A stretch of 64,000 nt of DNA. Source: Rheum nobile (taxonomy: Eukaryota > Streptophyta > Magnoliopsida > Caryophyllales > Polygonaceae). The DNA lies in NCBI GenBank assembly GCA_027886185.1, contig WOAB01000689.1, positions 2,604,001-2,668,000 of the forward strand, in the 5' to 3' direction. The notes beneath the pieces are model-generated. The model was not told the DNA's origin and did not search any database. It was given only the letters and a program-made list of their open reading frames with translations. A program made the translations under genes and the position numbers. Positions 10,193-22,690 of this stretch are shown here, one piece after another; position 1 is the stretch's first letter; every line of letters starts with the position of its first letter.

Positions 10193-11064
10193 ATTGCGAA
10201 GATGAAATTGCTTGCTTGACTGTTGAGAATTCTGTTTGGAGTAAGAAACTTGATGAAACTGAGAAAGACCTAGCTGAAACTCACTCCAAACTCATTGATA
10301 TTAGGAATGTGCATGTTAGTCACCTTAAAACTTGCAAATCTTGTGATGAAACTAGCATAGATTCTGTCAAAGTTCCCTTGCATGCTAACTTACCTGGAAA
10401 TGACATGCTTCAACCCATAATTGATAGATTAGACATTCTCACTGATTCTATTAATGAAAAAACGATAAATCAAACTGTTTTTGTGAGACAACGTCATGGA
10501 ATAGGATATGTCAACAACAAAGGGAACAATGATGCTGAAAATGAAAAGACTAGGCGAGAACTTGTTGAGATGAATGAGAACCTCAATACTGCTCTTGCCA
10601 CTTCTCGTGATAGGAATCAATTCCTATCAGAAAAGATCATGGTTCTTGAGAACAAGGCTGAGGTTGCCAAACGTCTAAATGAAAGTTCTCAAAGTCCTAA
10701 GAAGGAAGCTAAGGGAAAAGAAAAGATGGTTCCTGAAAACCAATGGTTCACCAATTCCTTTGCTCACAAAAGATATATTGACATGGCCCATAGCAAGGTT
10801 AGAAACAATGTTGATTTTAACAAAAGGAAAACTGAAAAACCTTTTAGGCTAGGAAAAGGAAAATATGGACATGTTGTTTACAATCGTTTTTGTACCTACT
10901 GTGGTAAGAATAGTCATTACAACACTGATTGTGCTAAGAAAAGGAACTTTGAAAAGGAGAAAAGTACTCATTACCATGAAAGGAACCAGTTCCCTGGTTA
11001 TTCACAGACTCGCAATGCTAATCCCCCCAGTAAAGCCAAGCTTCGCTGGGTTCAGAAATCTTAG
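10193..11064 (+). pseudogene. gag: Copia-C gag, N-terminally truncated
   Basis: Open frame of about 290 residues to a TAG at 11062-11064. The first part (to about 10680) is rich in Glu, Lys and Leu and looks coiled-coil. The C-terminal part carries one CCHC zinc knuckle (FCTYCGKNSHYNTDC, near 10890-10935) in a basic setting. The N-terminal capsid part and the 5' LTR are missing. The first four codons of the open frame (from 10180) belong to Copia-A. The stop is in the same frame as the following pol. Gag-pol stop codons with readthrough are known in SIRE elements, but the downstream hexamer here is not the usual CARYYA, so a plain mutation is as likely. Confidence 0.82.
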
Positions 11065-14000
11065 TTCCCTTATGTGCAGAAAGATGAGAGGCAACCTCAA
11101 CTATGGTACATCGACAGTGGTTGCTCATGCCATATGACTGGAAGAAGAAATCAAATGACCTTTCTTCAACCTCTCCAAGGAGGGAACATATCCTTTGGAG
11201 ACAAAAGCAAAGGGAAAATCTGTGGAATAGGAACTGTGAAACTCAACGACCACATTCAGGTAAACAAAGTTCACCTTGTTGATAATCTTGGTTTTGATCT
11301 AATAAGTGTGTCACAGCTGTGTGATCAAGGAGACAATGAAGTTAGATTCAGATCAAACGAATGTTCAGTCCTTGACTCCTCGGGACAAATCATCCTAAAA
11401 GGGAAAAGATTCAACAATGTCTACATAATTGATCCATCCTTTGTTCCCAAGGAGAAACTTTGTCTCTCAACTGTGAATGACCAAGCTGATTTGTGGCATC
11501 AACGCCTCGGTCATGCTAGCACCAAGTTGATTCAAAAGCTACACTCAAAGGAGCTAGTCAGAGGGTTGCCAAAGCTAAGTGGCACATCTAAGGAACTGTG
11601 CTCTGACTGTGTAAAAGGGAAACAGGCTCGTAGTTCCTTCAAGTCCAAAAACATGGTAAGCACCTCAAGGCCTCTTGAACTCATCCACATGGATCTGTGT
11701 GGACCCATGAGAGTTCAGAGCCTAGGAGGGAACAGGTATATCTTTGTTCTTGTCGATGACTTCTCTCGCTTTACTTGGACCATCTTTATTAAATCTAAGA
11801 GTGAAGTTATTGACCGCTTTAAAGATCTGGTTCCCTTGTTAGAAAAATCTTTTGATTGTTCACTCAATGCTATTCGGTCTGACCATGGTACCGAATTCGA
11901 AAATAGAGAATTTCTAACCTTTTGCAGTGAGCATGGAATTGATCACAATTTCTCTGCACCATACACTCCTCAACAAAATGGAGTAGTGGAGAGGAAGAAC
12001 AGAACTTTGGAAGACATGGCCCGGACTATGCTGATCTCAAGTGGACTCTCTCAATCATTTTGGGCTGAGGCGGTCAACACAGCCTGCTACATCATCAATC
12101 GAGCCATGCTTCGCCCAATCACAGAAAAGACACCCTATGAGCTCCTAAGAGGAAGAGTTCCCAACATCTCACATCTGAGGGTGTTCGGATGCAAGTGCTT
12201 TGTACACAACAATGGGAAGGACAATCTTGGCAAATTTGACCCAAGAAGTGATGAAGGAATCTTCATTGGATACGCCTCGGGTAGCAAGGCATACAAAGTC
12301 TTCAACAAAAGGACTAAAAATGTAGAAGAAAGTGTTCATGTTATTTTTAATGAAAAATCACTTGGAAAGATTGTGCAGAACACCACCAATTCCTTTGAAG
12401 ACCCATTTCCCAAGTCATATCAAAAAGATCCAGATGAAGATGTCACTACACCCAGTTCCTGTCCTACTGCTCGGAACCCTCCAATGGCTCATCCACCAGT
12501 TCCCATGGATAATGAACAACAATCCATCTCTGGGAACCAGGAGTATGACGACAACATCTGTGGAGACTTCAATGATTCATCTTCCCACATGATCTTCAAT
12601 GGAGAAGGTGATCCCAACCAGGAAGCTGAATGCTCAACTCATAATGTCTCCACATCAAATGCTCTAGCTCCTAACAGAGAAAGAAGAGTCATCAAGCCTC
12701 CAGTCAGGTTCGAACATCTAACCTTCTTTGCCTTCAATGCCTTTCTATCTATTGTGGAACCAAAGAACATAGGTGAGGCACTGAAGGATGCGGACTGGAT
12801 CCAAGCTATGCAAGAAGAGCTTCATCAGTTTGAAAGAAACAAAGTATGACATCTAGTTCCCCGCCCCAAGGATAAATACATCATAGGAACTAGATGGGTT
12901 TTCAGAAACAAGCTAGATGATACAGGAGCTGTGATAAGGAACAAAGCTAGACTCGTTGCTCAAGGATACAATCAACAAGAAGGCATCGACTATGATGAAA
13001 CTTATGCTCCAGTGGCAAGGATCGAAGCAATAAGATTGTTGATTGCCTTCGTATCTCACAAAGGGTTCAAGTTGTTCCAAATGGATGTAAAGACGGCCTT
13101 CCTCCATGGAATTCTTCAAGAAGAAGTCTATGTCAAGCAACCACCTGGTTTTGAAGACGACAATCATCCAGATCATGTCTATTTTCTAGACAAGGCACTC
13201 TATGGCCTCAAGCAAGCTCCCAGAGCTTGGTATGATCGACTTGCCCAGTTCCTACTCTCAAATGGCTACAGGCGTGGAGTTATTGACAAAACTCTCTTCA
13301 TCCTAGAAGAAAAAGGTAACATCTTAGTGGTTCAAATTTATGTAGATGATATTATTTTTGGTTCCACTGACCTGTCCCTTGTAGACAAGTTCAAAGACTT
13401 GATGAGCAGTGAATTCGAAATGAGCTTAATTGGGGAACTCACCTTCTTCCTCGGATTACAAATCACTCAAAAGGAAGATGGTATTCAAATCCACCAACAG
13501 AAGTATGTTAGGAAACTACTAAAGAAGTTCAAAATGGATTCAAGCAAGCCTCTCTCCACTCCCATCTCCACCATTGCTCATTTGGACAAGGACTACTCAA
13601 GTCCTCTAGTGGAAGAGAAACTCTATAGAGGTATGATAGGCTCACTCATGTACCTAACCGCTAGTCGCCCAGATATTGTTTTTGTCGTTGGCTTGTGTGC
13701 TAGGTTCCAATCTTGTCCAAGAGAGACCCACTTGGCTGCTGTGAAGAGAATACTTCGATATCTCAAGGGAATTGATTCACTCTGTATTTGGTACCCCAAA
13801 GAATGTCCCTTTGAGCTGATGGGTTTCACTGATGCTGATTATGCTAGATACTTGGTGGATAGGAAGAGCACCTCTGGAATGACACAGTTCCTAGGCCCTT
13901 GCCTTGTGTCATGGGGATCAAAGAAACAAGTCTCAGTCTCCCTCTCCACCATAGAATCCGAGTACATTGCGGCTGCCTCATGATGTTCCCAACTTCTCTG

Positions 14001-14283
14001 GCTAAAGCAACAACTTGCGGACTTTGGTATGTCTTATGGCCCTCTTACTATTCTTTGTGATAACACTAGTGCCATAAACATTTCTAAGAATCATGTGCAT
14101 CATACTCGTACCAAGCATATAGACATAAGACATCATTTTCTTAGAGATCATGTTGAGAAGGGAAACATCATTATGAAATTTTGTAGAACTGAAGATCAGG
14201 TTGCAGATATATTCACCAAAGCCTTGAATAGAGTTTCCTTCGAGAACCTTAGATTAGAACTGGGAATGATTCCTATAACCTAG
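11065..14283 (+). pseudogene. pol: Copia-C pol: protease, integrase, reverse transcriptase, RNase H
   Basis: One continuous frame from 11065 to the TAG at 14281-14283, broken by TGA at 12847-12849 and at 13981-13983. Domains in order are protease (YIDSGCSCHMTG, 11107-11142), integrase zinc-binding (HQRLGHAS then CSDCVKGKQ, 11495-11625) and integrase core (HMDLCGPM, SDHGTEFE, QQNGVVERKNRT, 11690-12005). Then come reverse transcriptase (ARLVAQGYNQQEGIDYDETY, QMDVKTAFLHG, and the YVDD catalytic box at about 13340-13351) and RNase H (FTDADYA, STIESEYIAA, HTRTKHIDIRHHFLRD). The first TGA lies where Copia proteins have Trp in the NxVW motif. The second lies in the cysteine/serine stretch after YIAAAS. 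Apart from these stops it is nearly intact, so inactivation is not old. Confidence 0.9.
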
Positions 14284-15805
14284 TAGTGACCTTAGTTTAA
14301 AGGCTCATTTCCAGTTCCCATGATTGACTAGTTTAAGATTTTTCACTTGTTGAGTCTTGATATCTATGTGTTATATTTTTTGCTATAAACCCTCTTTTCC
14401 ATAATGGTTTCTTAAAAAGGCTTAGATAAATTTTTCTAGTTCGTATCTTTTGGTCTTCATTATTCTTTCAACTTCTCCATTGTTCAAGTTTCTTTGTTGG
14501 CCCAAAAGTCACAATCTGATCATATTCTAACCCAACAATACAAGCCGAAATGATGATTGTGTACTATGACCCTCCCTTGCCTCATTGCATAATCTAATTC
14601 CCTATGATCCTCTTCTTAACCCTCTCTGGGAATTAGTGTGTGATGCGATAAATGGCCTTCCTCGATTTATTTTATGGGAACGTACTTTCAGGTCCTATGT
14701 CTTAAAACCCCACATTAAAGGTTCTCATATATCCCTCTAGCACGCTGAAAATATTGCCAAAAAGGAACTAGGATGGGCTACCCCTTAAACGGCTAGTAAG
14801 AGAATTGCTCCTCCCAAGACAGTATTTATGGCAAATCTCACAGCGTCAGAGACGTCTTCTCAGCCTTGAACAATCGTCATTTTTGAGCATTTTATCTTTG
14901 AATTTGTGACCGTTGCAAAGGCGCAAAAGCTTTAAGAAAATTAGTCGTTTCAACTCTTCAGAGTTCCCAGAAATATCTCCAATGGCTTGATTCTCAACGG
15001 CTCCAAAATTGCTCAAGGGTTATTTAAGGTTTCCTGTTTGATTGAGCCGAGCACTCTGTTCTCTCATGCCTTCTCTCAATCTCATGTTCACCTGTCTCTC
15101 TCAAAACACAAAGCTCCTCAAATGGCCAAGAAAAACCTCAATCTTAACCTTGCTCAATTGGAGGTAATCAGGCCGATAAGATGACAACAGGCCAAGATGA
15201 AGGAACTGCATAAAAGAAGGAAACTGAAGAGGAGGCCACTACGCTGCCATAGGAACGTCTCTCCTAGTTCTCAGTGCTATAACATCACAATGTGCTAGTA
15301 GTTCCCTAGGGTCCTACTCCCCTCTTCTATCCTTATTTTGTCTAATGTCCAGTTGGTTGTGCTCTTTTGTTTCTCTTTCCACTATGCATCTATGGACAAT
15401 GTACTTGACTTTAATGATTAATGAACTCTTATGGTAATGTTTCTAAGGCATCATTTGTCTTTGCCTTAAGTTTCTATTATGGTCACTGTCATGGGTTTAA
15501 CGCAAATTGTTTATTTCACATTGATATCCTATACTTGATAAATAACTTGATCTTTTCGATGATGTCAAAAGGGGAAAGAATGGATAGGAACCTTGAATTA
15601 TTGGAACTACTGGACTTATAGAAACTCTGAACTCATTCTACTTATAAAGGATAACTTGAATAACTTAGTTCATCTGCTTAGGGGGAATTTGCAACTATTG
15701 AATGTTCTATCATTATTTTATAAAGTTGTAAATCTCTTAGCTCAACTGTTCTCATGAATTTCATGTCCTTATTATACTGCCAGGTTCCTTATATTTGTCA
15801 TCATC
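14284..15805 (+). other. Long 3' non-coding region of Copia-C
   Basis: About 1.5 kb between the pol stop and the polypurine tract. In SIRE/Maximus elements this space may hold an envelope-like ORF. Here only short ORFs (14987-15184, 15421-15621) are seen and neither shows a transmembrane or envelope-like pattern, so I call no gene. Confidence 0.6.
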
Positions 15806-15818
15806 AAAAAGGGGGAAA
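15806..15818 (+). other. Polypurine tract of Copia-C
   Basis: AAAAAGGGGGAAA directly before the TG that opens the 3' LTR at 15820. Confidence 0.85.
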
Positions 15819-15819
15819 T

Positions 15820-16946
15820 TGTTAGGAAACGGAACTCTGGAACTTCGGTTCCCCTGAGAGTTCCTTTCCTCAGTTTCTCTACTTTTGAAGATGACAAATA
15901 TTTTGATACTAATGTTTTATCTCAAAGATGTGTTTAGAGGAACCGCATGACAATTGTTGGAACCATGGAAGCCAAACAGGACAAGAGAACCAAAGGAACA
16001 AGACAAAGGAAGAAATCCAAAGGAACCCAGGTGTGCCCAGAAATGCAACACGTGACTTTGCTTTTCCCGAGAAATCTGGGAACACTAAACCTCGGACAAA
16101 AGGAAGTGAAAGCGACTTGAGAGAAGCTTCCAAAAGCCTGCCACCATCCAAGAGCAAGACTCCAAGATGCCTAGAACAATGAACCTCGGACAAAGGCACT
16201 GAAAGCGACAGCTCATAGAGATGTCACTATCCAGAAGACAGTTCCCAAGTGCCCAGATTGTTGAACCTCGGAAGAAGGAAGCTGGAGAACGACTTGGCTG
16301 AAGAGGTTGACTAACCTAGAAGGATTCTGAGCTGCCTAGGTTGTTTTCACATGCCAAGAACAACGTGGACCAAGGAGAACCACTTATCCTAGGGCAAGCT
16401 CAATCTGTGGGAACCCAGAGAAGATTAAGCTGCGAAGAATCCTCTATAAAAGGAAGACTAACTCAAGGGTTATCTTCAAGCATTTACAATAGAATCACAC
16501 TCCATAGCAAACATCAAAGTGTGAAGCTTCAAACAAGATCATCAAAGCAAACCGAGATCAAGAGGAACCAGTCAAGGAATAGAAGAGCTGAGTGCTAAGT
16601 TCCTGTTACTATAAGTGATAGTTCCTAGATGCGAAGGTCTGTTTCTTGGATTGATTATTGATTGTGTTAAGTTATCTAGGATTGCCTAACTGTGTGTAAG
16701 GCAAAGAAACTGTGTGTTTGTTCCTAGGATAAGTTGTAACCAAAAGAGATAAGAAATCAAGAAGTAGACCTTGAAATCCTTTCGAAAGAAAGGTAGTGAT
16801 TTTTATCCTGGATTGCTAGTTGGCAATCAAAGGTTTCCACTATAAGGAACTTGTCATTTGTTTGATTGTTTATTTCCGCTGCGAAGGGAACTTAGAATCG
16901 TTATTCTGAGTTCCTTAAGTTATTATCTAACAATCACGATCCTACA
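15820..16946 (+). mobile_element. 3' LTR of Copia-C (1127 bp)
   Basis: TGTTAGGAAACGG to ATCACGATCCTACA. The boundaries are confirmed by the solo copy at 60575-61708, which has a clean duplication at the same ends. Copia-A integrase sequence resumes at 16947. Confidence 0.9.
16445..16452 (+). promoter_or_regulatory. TATA box of the Copia-C LTR
   Basis: CCTCTATAAAAGGAAG, conserved in the solo LTR near 61210. Confidence 0.6.
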
Positions 16947-17900
16947 TGAGTGCCTTTATCTTCTTGCCAGTCTGTGTCTCAACTTCATTCTGGAATTCTT
17001 TGAACTTTTCAAAGGACTCAGATTTATGCTTCATTAAGTAGATATACCCATATCTGCTAAAATCATCAGTAAATATAATGAAGTATCGATAGCATCTCCT
17101 AGCTTTTGTGCTTATAGGTCCACACACAACGATATGTATGAGAGCTAAGAGCTCAGTAGTCCTCTCACTTGTACCAGTGAAAGGTGACCTTGTCATCTTG
17201 CCCATCAGACATGACTCATATGTTTCAAATGATTCTAAATCAAATGACTTAAGACTACCAACTGTTTGGAGTTCCTTCATGCGTTTGATGCTAATGTGAC
17301 CCAAGCGACAATGCCATAGATTGGCTTCACTTATATCATTCGCCTTATGCCTCTTTGTATCAACGTTATAAATTTCAGATTTGAGATCCAGTATGTATAG
17401 TCCACTACTACTCATATGGGCTCGAGCATAGAAAATATCATTCTTATAAATGGAAAAACAATCCTTAATGACAAAATCATAACCCTCAAGGTTCAAAACT
17501 AAAATTGAATTCAAATTCTTAGTAATAGAAGGAACAAAATAACAATTATAAAGTTCTAAAACTAAGCCAGAAGGTAGAGGTAGACTATAATCTCCAATAG
17601 TAAGTGCAACAACCCTTGCTCCATTTCCAACGCGCAAATCTATCTCACCCTTCTGCAATCATCTTCTATTTTTTAGTCCATGCACATTCGAAATAATGTG
17701 AGAACCACATCCGGTATCTAATACCCAAGAATAAGACTTGGTTGATAAGATTTCAGTAACGTAAATACCTGAAGTGGAGATTGTTCCCCTCTTCTTATCT
17801 TTCAGGTATTTGGGGTAGTTTCTCTTCCAGTCCCCTTAGCCTTGCAGTAGAAGCAGTCGTGCTCAGCAGCCACCTTCACCTTAGGGGTGTTTCCCTTAGG
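16947..17900 (-). pseudogene. Copia-A protease and N-terminal integrase
   Basis: Minus-strand frame of 16947-17658 shows a GAG-pre-integrase region (LWHCRLGHISIKRMKELQ, then CLMGKMTRSPF, forming the HHCC zinc site) and the start of the integrase core (FIIFTDDFSRYGYIYLMKHK). It stops at KIKALM, where Copia-C is inserted. Upstream (17659-17900), broken by frame changes, are a CCHC knuckle remnant and protease motif LDTGCGSH, matching intact positions in Copia-B. The rest of the integrase core, roughly 0.5 kb, is absent on the far side at 10192. Confidence 0.85.
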
Positions 17901-18600
17901 TTAGACAATTTTCTTGCCCTTCCCTTGGTAATGTTGCTTCTTCTGGGGCCCTTTCTTAAACCCTTTCCCCTTGACCATTAGAACTTCCTTCAAAGGGTCA
18001 ACCAGGACGTTTTGCTCAGCAGTTTTTAGCATCACGTGTAGCTCGTTGAGAGTCTTGTTCATGGCTCCCATGTGATACATCTGCCTAAAGTGGGAAAATC
18101 CATCATGCAGGGAATATAAGATCATATTTGTAGCCGTCTCAACATTGTAGGGGTTACCTAGTCTAGCCATCTTGTCAAACAAGCCTATCATGTTGTAAAC
18201 ATGTGGCCTAACTGGTTTCCCTTTCTCGAGCTTGCTCTGCAATATGGATGAGGGTCAAATACATCTCAATCCTGGCCTGCTCCTTAAAGAGATCTCTAAG
18301 GTTTCTCATAATAGTATGAGCATCCTGATCCTCAAACCTCTGTTGAAGAGCAGGTTCCATAGCAGCCATCATAAGGCAAATGACATTCCTTGCCTTCTCG
18401 CATATTGCCTTGTGACGTGCCTTATCCTCATCAGATGAGGTGACAGTCAGCTCTGGGATGGGGGTTTCTAGGACATCCTCTTGTCCCTCAGACCTGAGAA
18501 TGATTCTCATATTTCTTTCCCAATCAAGGAAATTTGTGTCGTTCAACTTGTTTTTCTCAACAATTGAGAAGAGAGTGAATTTGAGGTGTTCAGAAGACAT
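17901..18600 (-). pseudogene. gag: Copia-A gag with a frameshift
   Basis: Starts at the ATG complementary to 18598-18600 (MSSEHLKFTL). It reads through FLDWERNMRIIL and LRDLFKEQARIE to about 18240, where the frame shifts into KLEKGKPVRPHVYNMIGLF (17901-18242 frame). It ends before the zinc knuckle. The protein is close to the unbroken gag of Copia-B (50722), which shows the frameshift is a defect. Confidence 0.87.
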
Positions 18601-20055
18601 AGTAAATACAAAAAAAATGGAATAAAACATGCAGATAAATTATGCTTGATATGCAAAAACTTAAAATTTAGACAAGCTATAAATAGTAAGTTATTGCACA
18701 TTCTACTCAATTAAATTGTCCATTGTGAGTAAAATGATTCCAAGATCCTATCTTAGATAAAACTCGAGCGTACTAAGGCACTTCCCCAAGTCTCATGTAA
18801 TCAAGGTAAGTAAACTCTTACTAATTATAACACCTTATAACTCTTGGTTGATGGCCACATCTTATGTAAGACTCATCCTTATGCCTCAAGATTTAAAACT
18901 GAGCATTTTGGTCTCTTGTTGAATGTAACCATATCAAGGCAGCATGCCCCTATTAGACATACCCGCACTATCCCAAGGTCAAGGAAGGACACCTCGCTAG
19001 GGCGAAAACTATCCAACGAATTCCAAGGGCCTCATGGTTATGACATGGAAAGACATTATCTCAATATTCTTTTAAGAGACTTAAGCATGCAGTGGTTGTC
19101 TATCTATAAGTGAACTAAATAGCATAAACAAACAAGCAAGCATGCAAAGTGAGAAATAGTAAAGCATTCAAGTAATGCAATAATAAATAATTAAATATGT
19201 GATCCTAGTATGACCCATAAAGAGTACTAATCTTCAATAGTCCTGACCTTCTTGGAGCACCATCCTTCAGTCTTCATAGGATCTTCTTCTTCTTATCTTA
19301 CATATAATTGAAAGAAACTCTCTTGCAGAAATTTAAATTACAAAAATACATAACGATACGCAAATCGTATACAAGAAAAACATAATGATACGCAGATCTT
19401 GTTTATCTATCCTAATGTGGGTCATTCTAGTCACCGCATGCAATAATATCATAATATTAAATATACATGCAATAATAACATATAAAATTTCATCTAAATG
19501 AAACATGCTATTAATCCAAAATAAAAGCATAAACAATTAATCATATTAACTATTTAATATAGAAACTGATTTCTTATTATTATAATTCAATTAAATTGTG
19601 TATGGAATTAATATCTTATATTAATCATTAATTTGCTAAAATATGATGAATCTAATATTCCAAGATAATGTTTAATTATGTTAACTCAAAGTTTTACCAA
19701 ATAAGATATCAAAATATCTCAAAAAAAATTAAATCTTTATGTACCAAATAAAATATCAAATATCTTATTGATTAAAATAAATCTAATTTATTAAGATAGA
19801 ATATCAAATACCTTATCTTGTTTTGATAAATAATATCTTTTTAGGGTAATTTCTATCCAATTAGGAATTTCCCCAAAAAACACAAAATTAACCCTAATAA
19901 CCATCCAAGGGGCCACCACGTGCCACCAGTAATAAAACCACGGTCGCAGTTTTTGGACCGCGATCGCGGTTTTTGGACCGCGATCGCGGTTTGCCCTCTG
20001 GTTTGCTTCTGACGTTGTATTCGAAGTCCAACCACTGCGGCACCAACAGTAGCCG
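18601..20055 (-). other. Leader of Copia-A (gag-proximal part)
   Basis: Matches the 49.5-50.7 kb leader of Copia-B in inverse orientation. An antisense open frame at 18844-19113 (89 codons, plus strand) is also open in Copia-B (50213-50479). The end near 19940-20050 is GC-rich and carries two CCGCGATCGCGG palindromes. Gypsy-2 inserted at 20055/20056. Confidence 0.75.
19960..19987. repeat. Two CGCGATCGCG palindromes in the Copia-A leader
   Basis: GGACCGCGATCGCGGTTTTT occurs with its centre in 19960-19967, and a second copy of the core is at 19980-19987. The same GCGATCGC core occurs at 458, 896, 7182, 7248, 7648 and 49077, always in LTR or leader DNA of retrotransposons. Confidence 0.85.
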
Positions 20056-22651
20056 TGTAACACCCCCAAATCGTAACCCATTTGGAAATGTATTACCGCC
20101 AGTGACCTCGGTCCACACCGAAGTCACCCCAGGCTTTACCGGTTTAAATACAAATCATAAACAACGATTATGATATAAATACCAAAAATTTTGGTTAAAA
20201 CATATGTCTAGGGATTACATCCCAATCCCCATAGGACAAAACAGAGTAATCAGCGAAAGTCTTTGCAAAGTATAAATACAAGGGTCTTGATCGTAATGAT
20301 CACCCGCCAAGGATCGCAACCTGATAAATCCATTAAAACACCGTTTGCTTTTATAGTCGTTCTAGCCTTCGTTTCTCGGATTCTTATCTGATGTGCCGAA
20401 TCGAACGGATGACACCAGCCAACCATGCAGAGAACAATTGCGGTTGGTTAGTCTAATGAAAGACTATACAAGGGTTACAAGCAGATGGTTCGAGTAGTCG
20501 TATTAGGTTAGACTCATCGTTTCTCGAATAATAACCGATGACGATAGTCAACCTTCATACTTCTACTGGAATATATCAAAAGTTATGATCAAGAGAAGAT
20601 TCTGGAAGACCAAGTCTTACAGCAATCGACCCAAAAGAAGACTCCAATGAATTGAGTCTTATCAGAAGCATGACAATGTTGGGGAACATAATAATCTCAT
20701 ACAAGCGTTCAAAAACGACTTGATGTTTCGGTTCACAACCAACCTCACCGCTTAACGCGAATCCAGATTGGAAAGAGAACGGTACTCTGATCAAAGTCAA
20801 GACGAGCTTTCCTAGCTGCACTACTCGTCTGAGGTTTATTAATCATGTGCTACGACGGCACTTATCTTATTTAATTCCAAAACGCGCATCACGTTATAGG
20901 CTTTTAAATATATGTTTCGCCATGAGGGACATATATTGAGTATATGTTTCGCCATGAGGGACATATAGGACATATGTTTCGCCATGAGGGACATACTCCT
21001 AAAGGGACGTATCCCAAGATTTGTAGCACCAGCTAAGTGCCACCATCTCTATACTTAGTGTATAGAGATCGGTCATGACCCACCGAATGATGTTAGGGGT
21101 TTTGCCGCCCTACACACCATTTAATATTATAAAGAAACGACTGGACGTCGAATAGTCCAATGTTCCTGACTACTTGTGCTAACTAAACAGTTCAACACGG
21201 TAATAATCATATCAAAGCCCTTCGGGCCATCATCATAATAATATAGATATTCATAATAGCGTTGTTCTAACAGATATACAATCTATTATAATATCATATT
21301 CTTTTCACATCCTTGTCCTCCCGTCAATTATCATAAAATATATATCTATAATAGCGTTGCTCTAACAGATATACAACCTATTATAATATCATATTTTAAT
21401 CCATATCATTTATCAAAACTGTTCCCAACAAAACAGTAAATCATTCCAAATTAATTAACAATCAAACCATTGATAATTAATGGAAGTATGGAATGATAAG
21501 CAAGAGCGAACCGCCACTTGTCTGGAGTAGATTTGGCGATGAATCTAGACGAGACGACTACTGAAGATATCCTTCCCGAGGATATGGCCTAGGCTTCAGA
21601 TAGCTCTAGCAGGATAGGAGTCCACACGTGATCCAGCGAATCACGTTCTAACTAACAAATTAATTAATTATCAATTAATTTGCGTGGACGAACTTAAGGA
21701 ATTAAATTTAATAAATTTTTATGATTTTAAATCATAAAATATTTATTAAATTTTCCTAAAGAAAAATATGGATGAAAGGGAGCCGAAATTATACCGCTCG
21801 GATAATTTCCGGTTCAATCTGGACTGGATGCCAAATGGGCTTCTCGGCCCACAACAACTAAAACAAGGGGATTGGGCCCACCTTCACTATTCCCCTTCTT
21901 CAACCCTTCGTTGCTTCTTCTTCCCCGCACACAACACCGCAGGGGAGCTCGGCTTCAACCATGGAGGCGGGAGTCTCGCCGGCCTTCTTGACGCCGGGGA
22001 TGGAGCGGCGCTGGCGGGGAGAAGCAGCAACACGACACCATCGCAGCACTCGGAGGGGGAGACGAAGGCGAAACAGGGGTCGGAGAGCTCTTCATCGCCG
22101 GCAGCAACACGCACAGGCTAGCGGCTCGCCGGGAGAAGGAGAGGGAGATCGACGCGACCAGGGGAGAAAGAAAGGTGGCTCGCGGGGCTCTCGGCTCGCA
22201 CAGGGGGGGTCGAGCGGTACCGGATCTTGGGTCGCCGGCGGAAGGAACTCTGAGCAGAGGACTGGGGGATCGAGCAAGGGGAGCTGGGGAAGAAGATATG
22301 GGTGCCTCCCAAGCCTTCCCGTTCTGGCTCCATCTGTAGCCCAAGGAGAGGCAGCTTGTTGGACCAAAGAATTGACACATGCCCCGACAAGTTTTACATG
22401 GGGGAGTATCGTGGCAGTGTTATGGGAAATAGTTTTGGTATGGGTTTTAAACCCCGAAAATTATATATTTGTATCTAAATAAATATTCTAAGTCTCGAAA
22501 ATACATCGAATGTATTTTATACCACTCAAGGAATTATTTCGGATATCATGGATGTTACGGAAAATCCGAACTCCACTGAAAGCGAAATAATTATTTAAAC
22601 GAAGGTTGGAAAATTACCAAAATGCCCTTACAAAAAGTGAGGGGTATTACA
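20056..22651 (-). mobile_element. 3' LTR of Gypsy-2 (2596 bp)
   Basis: On the minus strand it runs from TGTAATACCCC to GGGGGTGTTACA. It differs from the 5' LTR by scattered substitutions and small indels, the clearest being about 15 extra bases near 28561 in the other copy. The GC-rich section 21890-22350 generates overlapping long ORFs on both strands, none with a known domain. Confidence 0.92.
20910..21001 (-). repeat. Three ~31-bp tandem units in the Gypsy-2 LTR
   Basis: ATATGTTTCGCCATGAGGGA is repeated three times, with starts near 20910, 20942 and 20972. The other LTR has the same array at 28667-28756. It occupies a place comparable to the 54-bp array of the solo LTR. Confidence 0.85.
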
Positions 22652-22690
22652 TCACATCCCCCTTAAAAGAAGTTTCGACCCCGAAACTTA
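22652..22690 (-). other. Polypurine tract region of Gypsy-2
   Basis: On the minus strand, AGTTTCGGGGTCGAAACT is followed by TCTTTTAAGGGGGATGTGA directly before the 3' LTR. It matches the Gypsy-1 sequence at 6951. Confidence 0.85.

Larger units (their letters stand above)
10193..16946 (+). mobile_element. Copia-C: SIRE/Maximus-like Ty1/Copia element, 5' truncated
   Basis: Contains a partial gag, protease, integrase, reverse transcriptase and RNase H in Copia order, a long 3' non-coding region, a polypurine tract and a 1127-bp 3' LTR. It starts inside gag with no 5' LTR, and the join to Copia-A is at about 10192. A complete relative of its LTR stands alone at 60575-61708. Large gag plus a long region after RNase H is typical of the SIRE/Maximus lineage. 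Three in-frame stops interrupt gag-pol. Confidence 0.87.

Noticed and set aside
14987..15184. Envelope-like ORF of the SIRE-type element
   Set aside because: 65 codons without transmembrane or coiled-coil features. The neighbouring frames are closed.
20910..21001. Regularly spaced repeats resembling a CRISPR array
   Set aside because: Plant LTR tandem repeats without unique spacers. The same applies to 1561-1756.
21887..22482. Arginine-, proline- and serine-rich ORFs up to 173 codons in the Gypsy-2 LTR (also 29526-30175)
   Set aside because: Long open frames on both strands arise from GC richness. The two LTR copies change length and frame by small differences.
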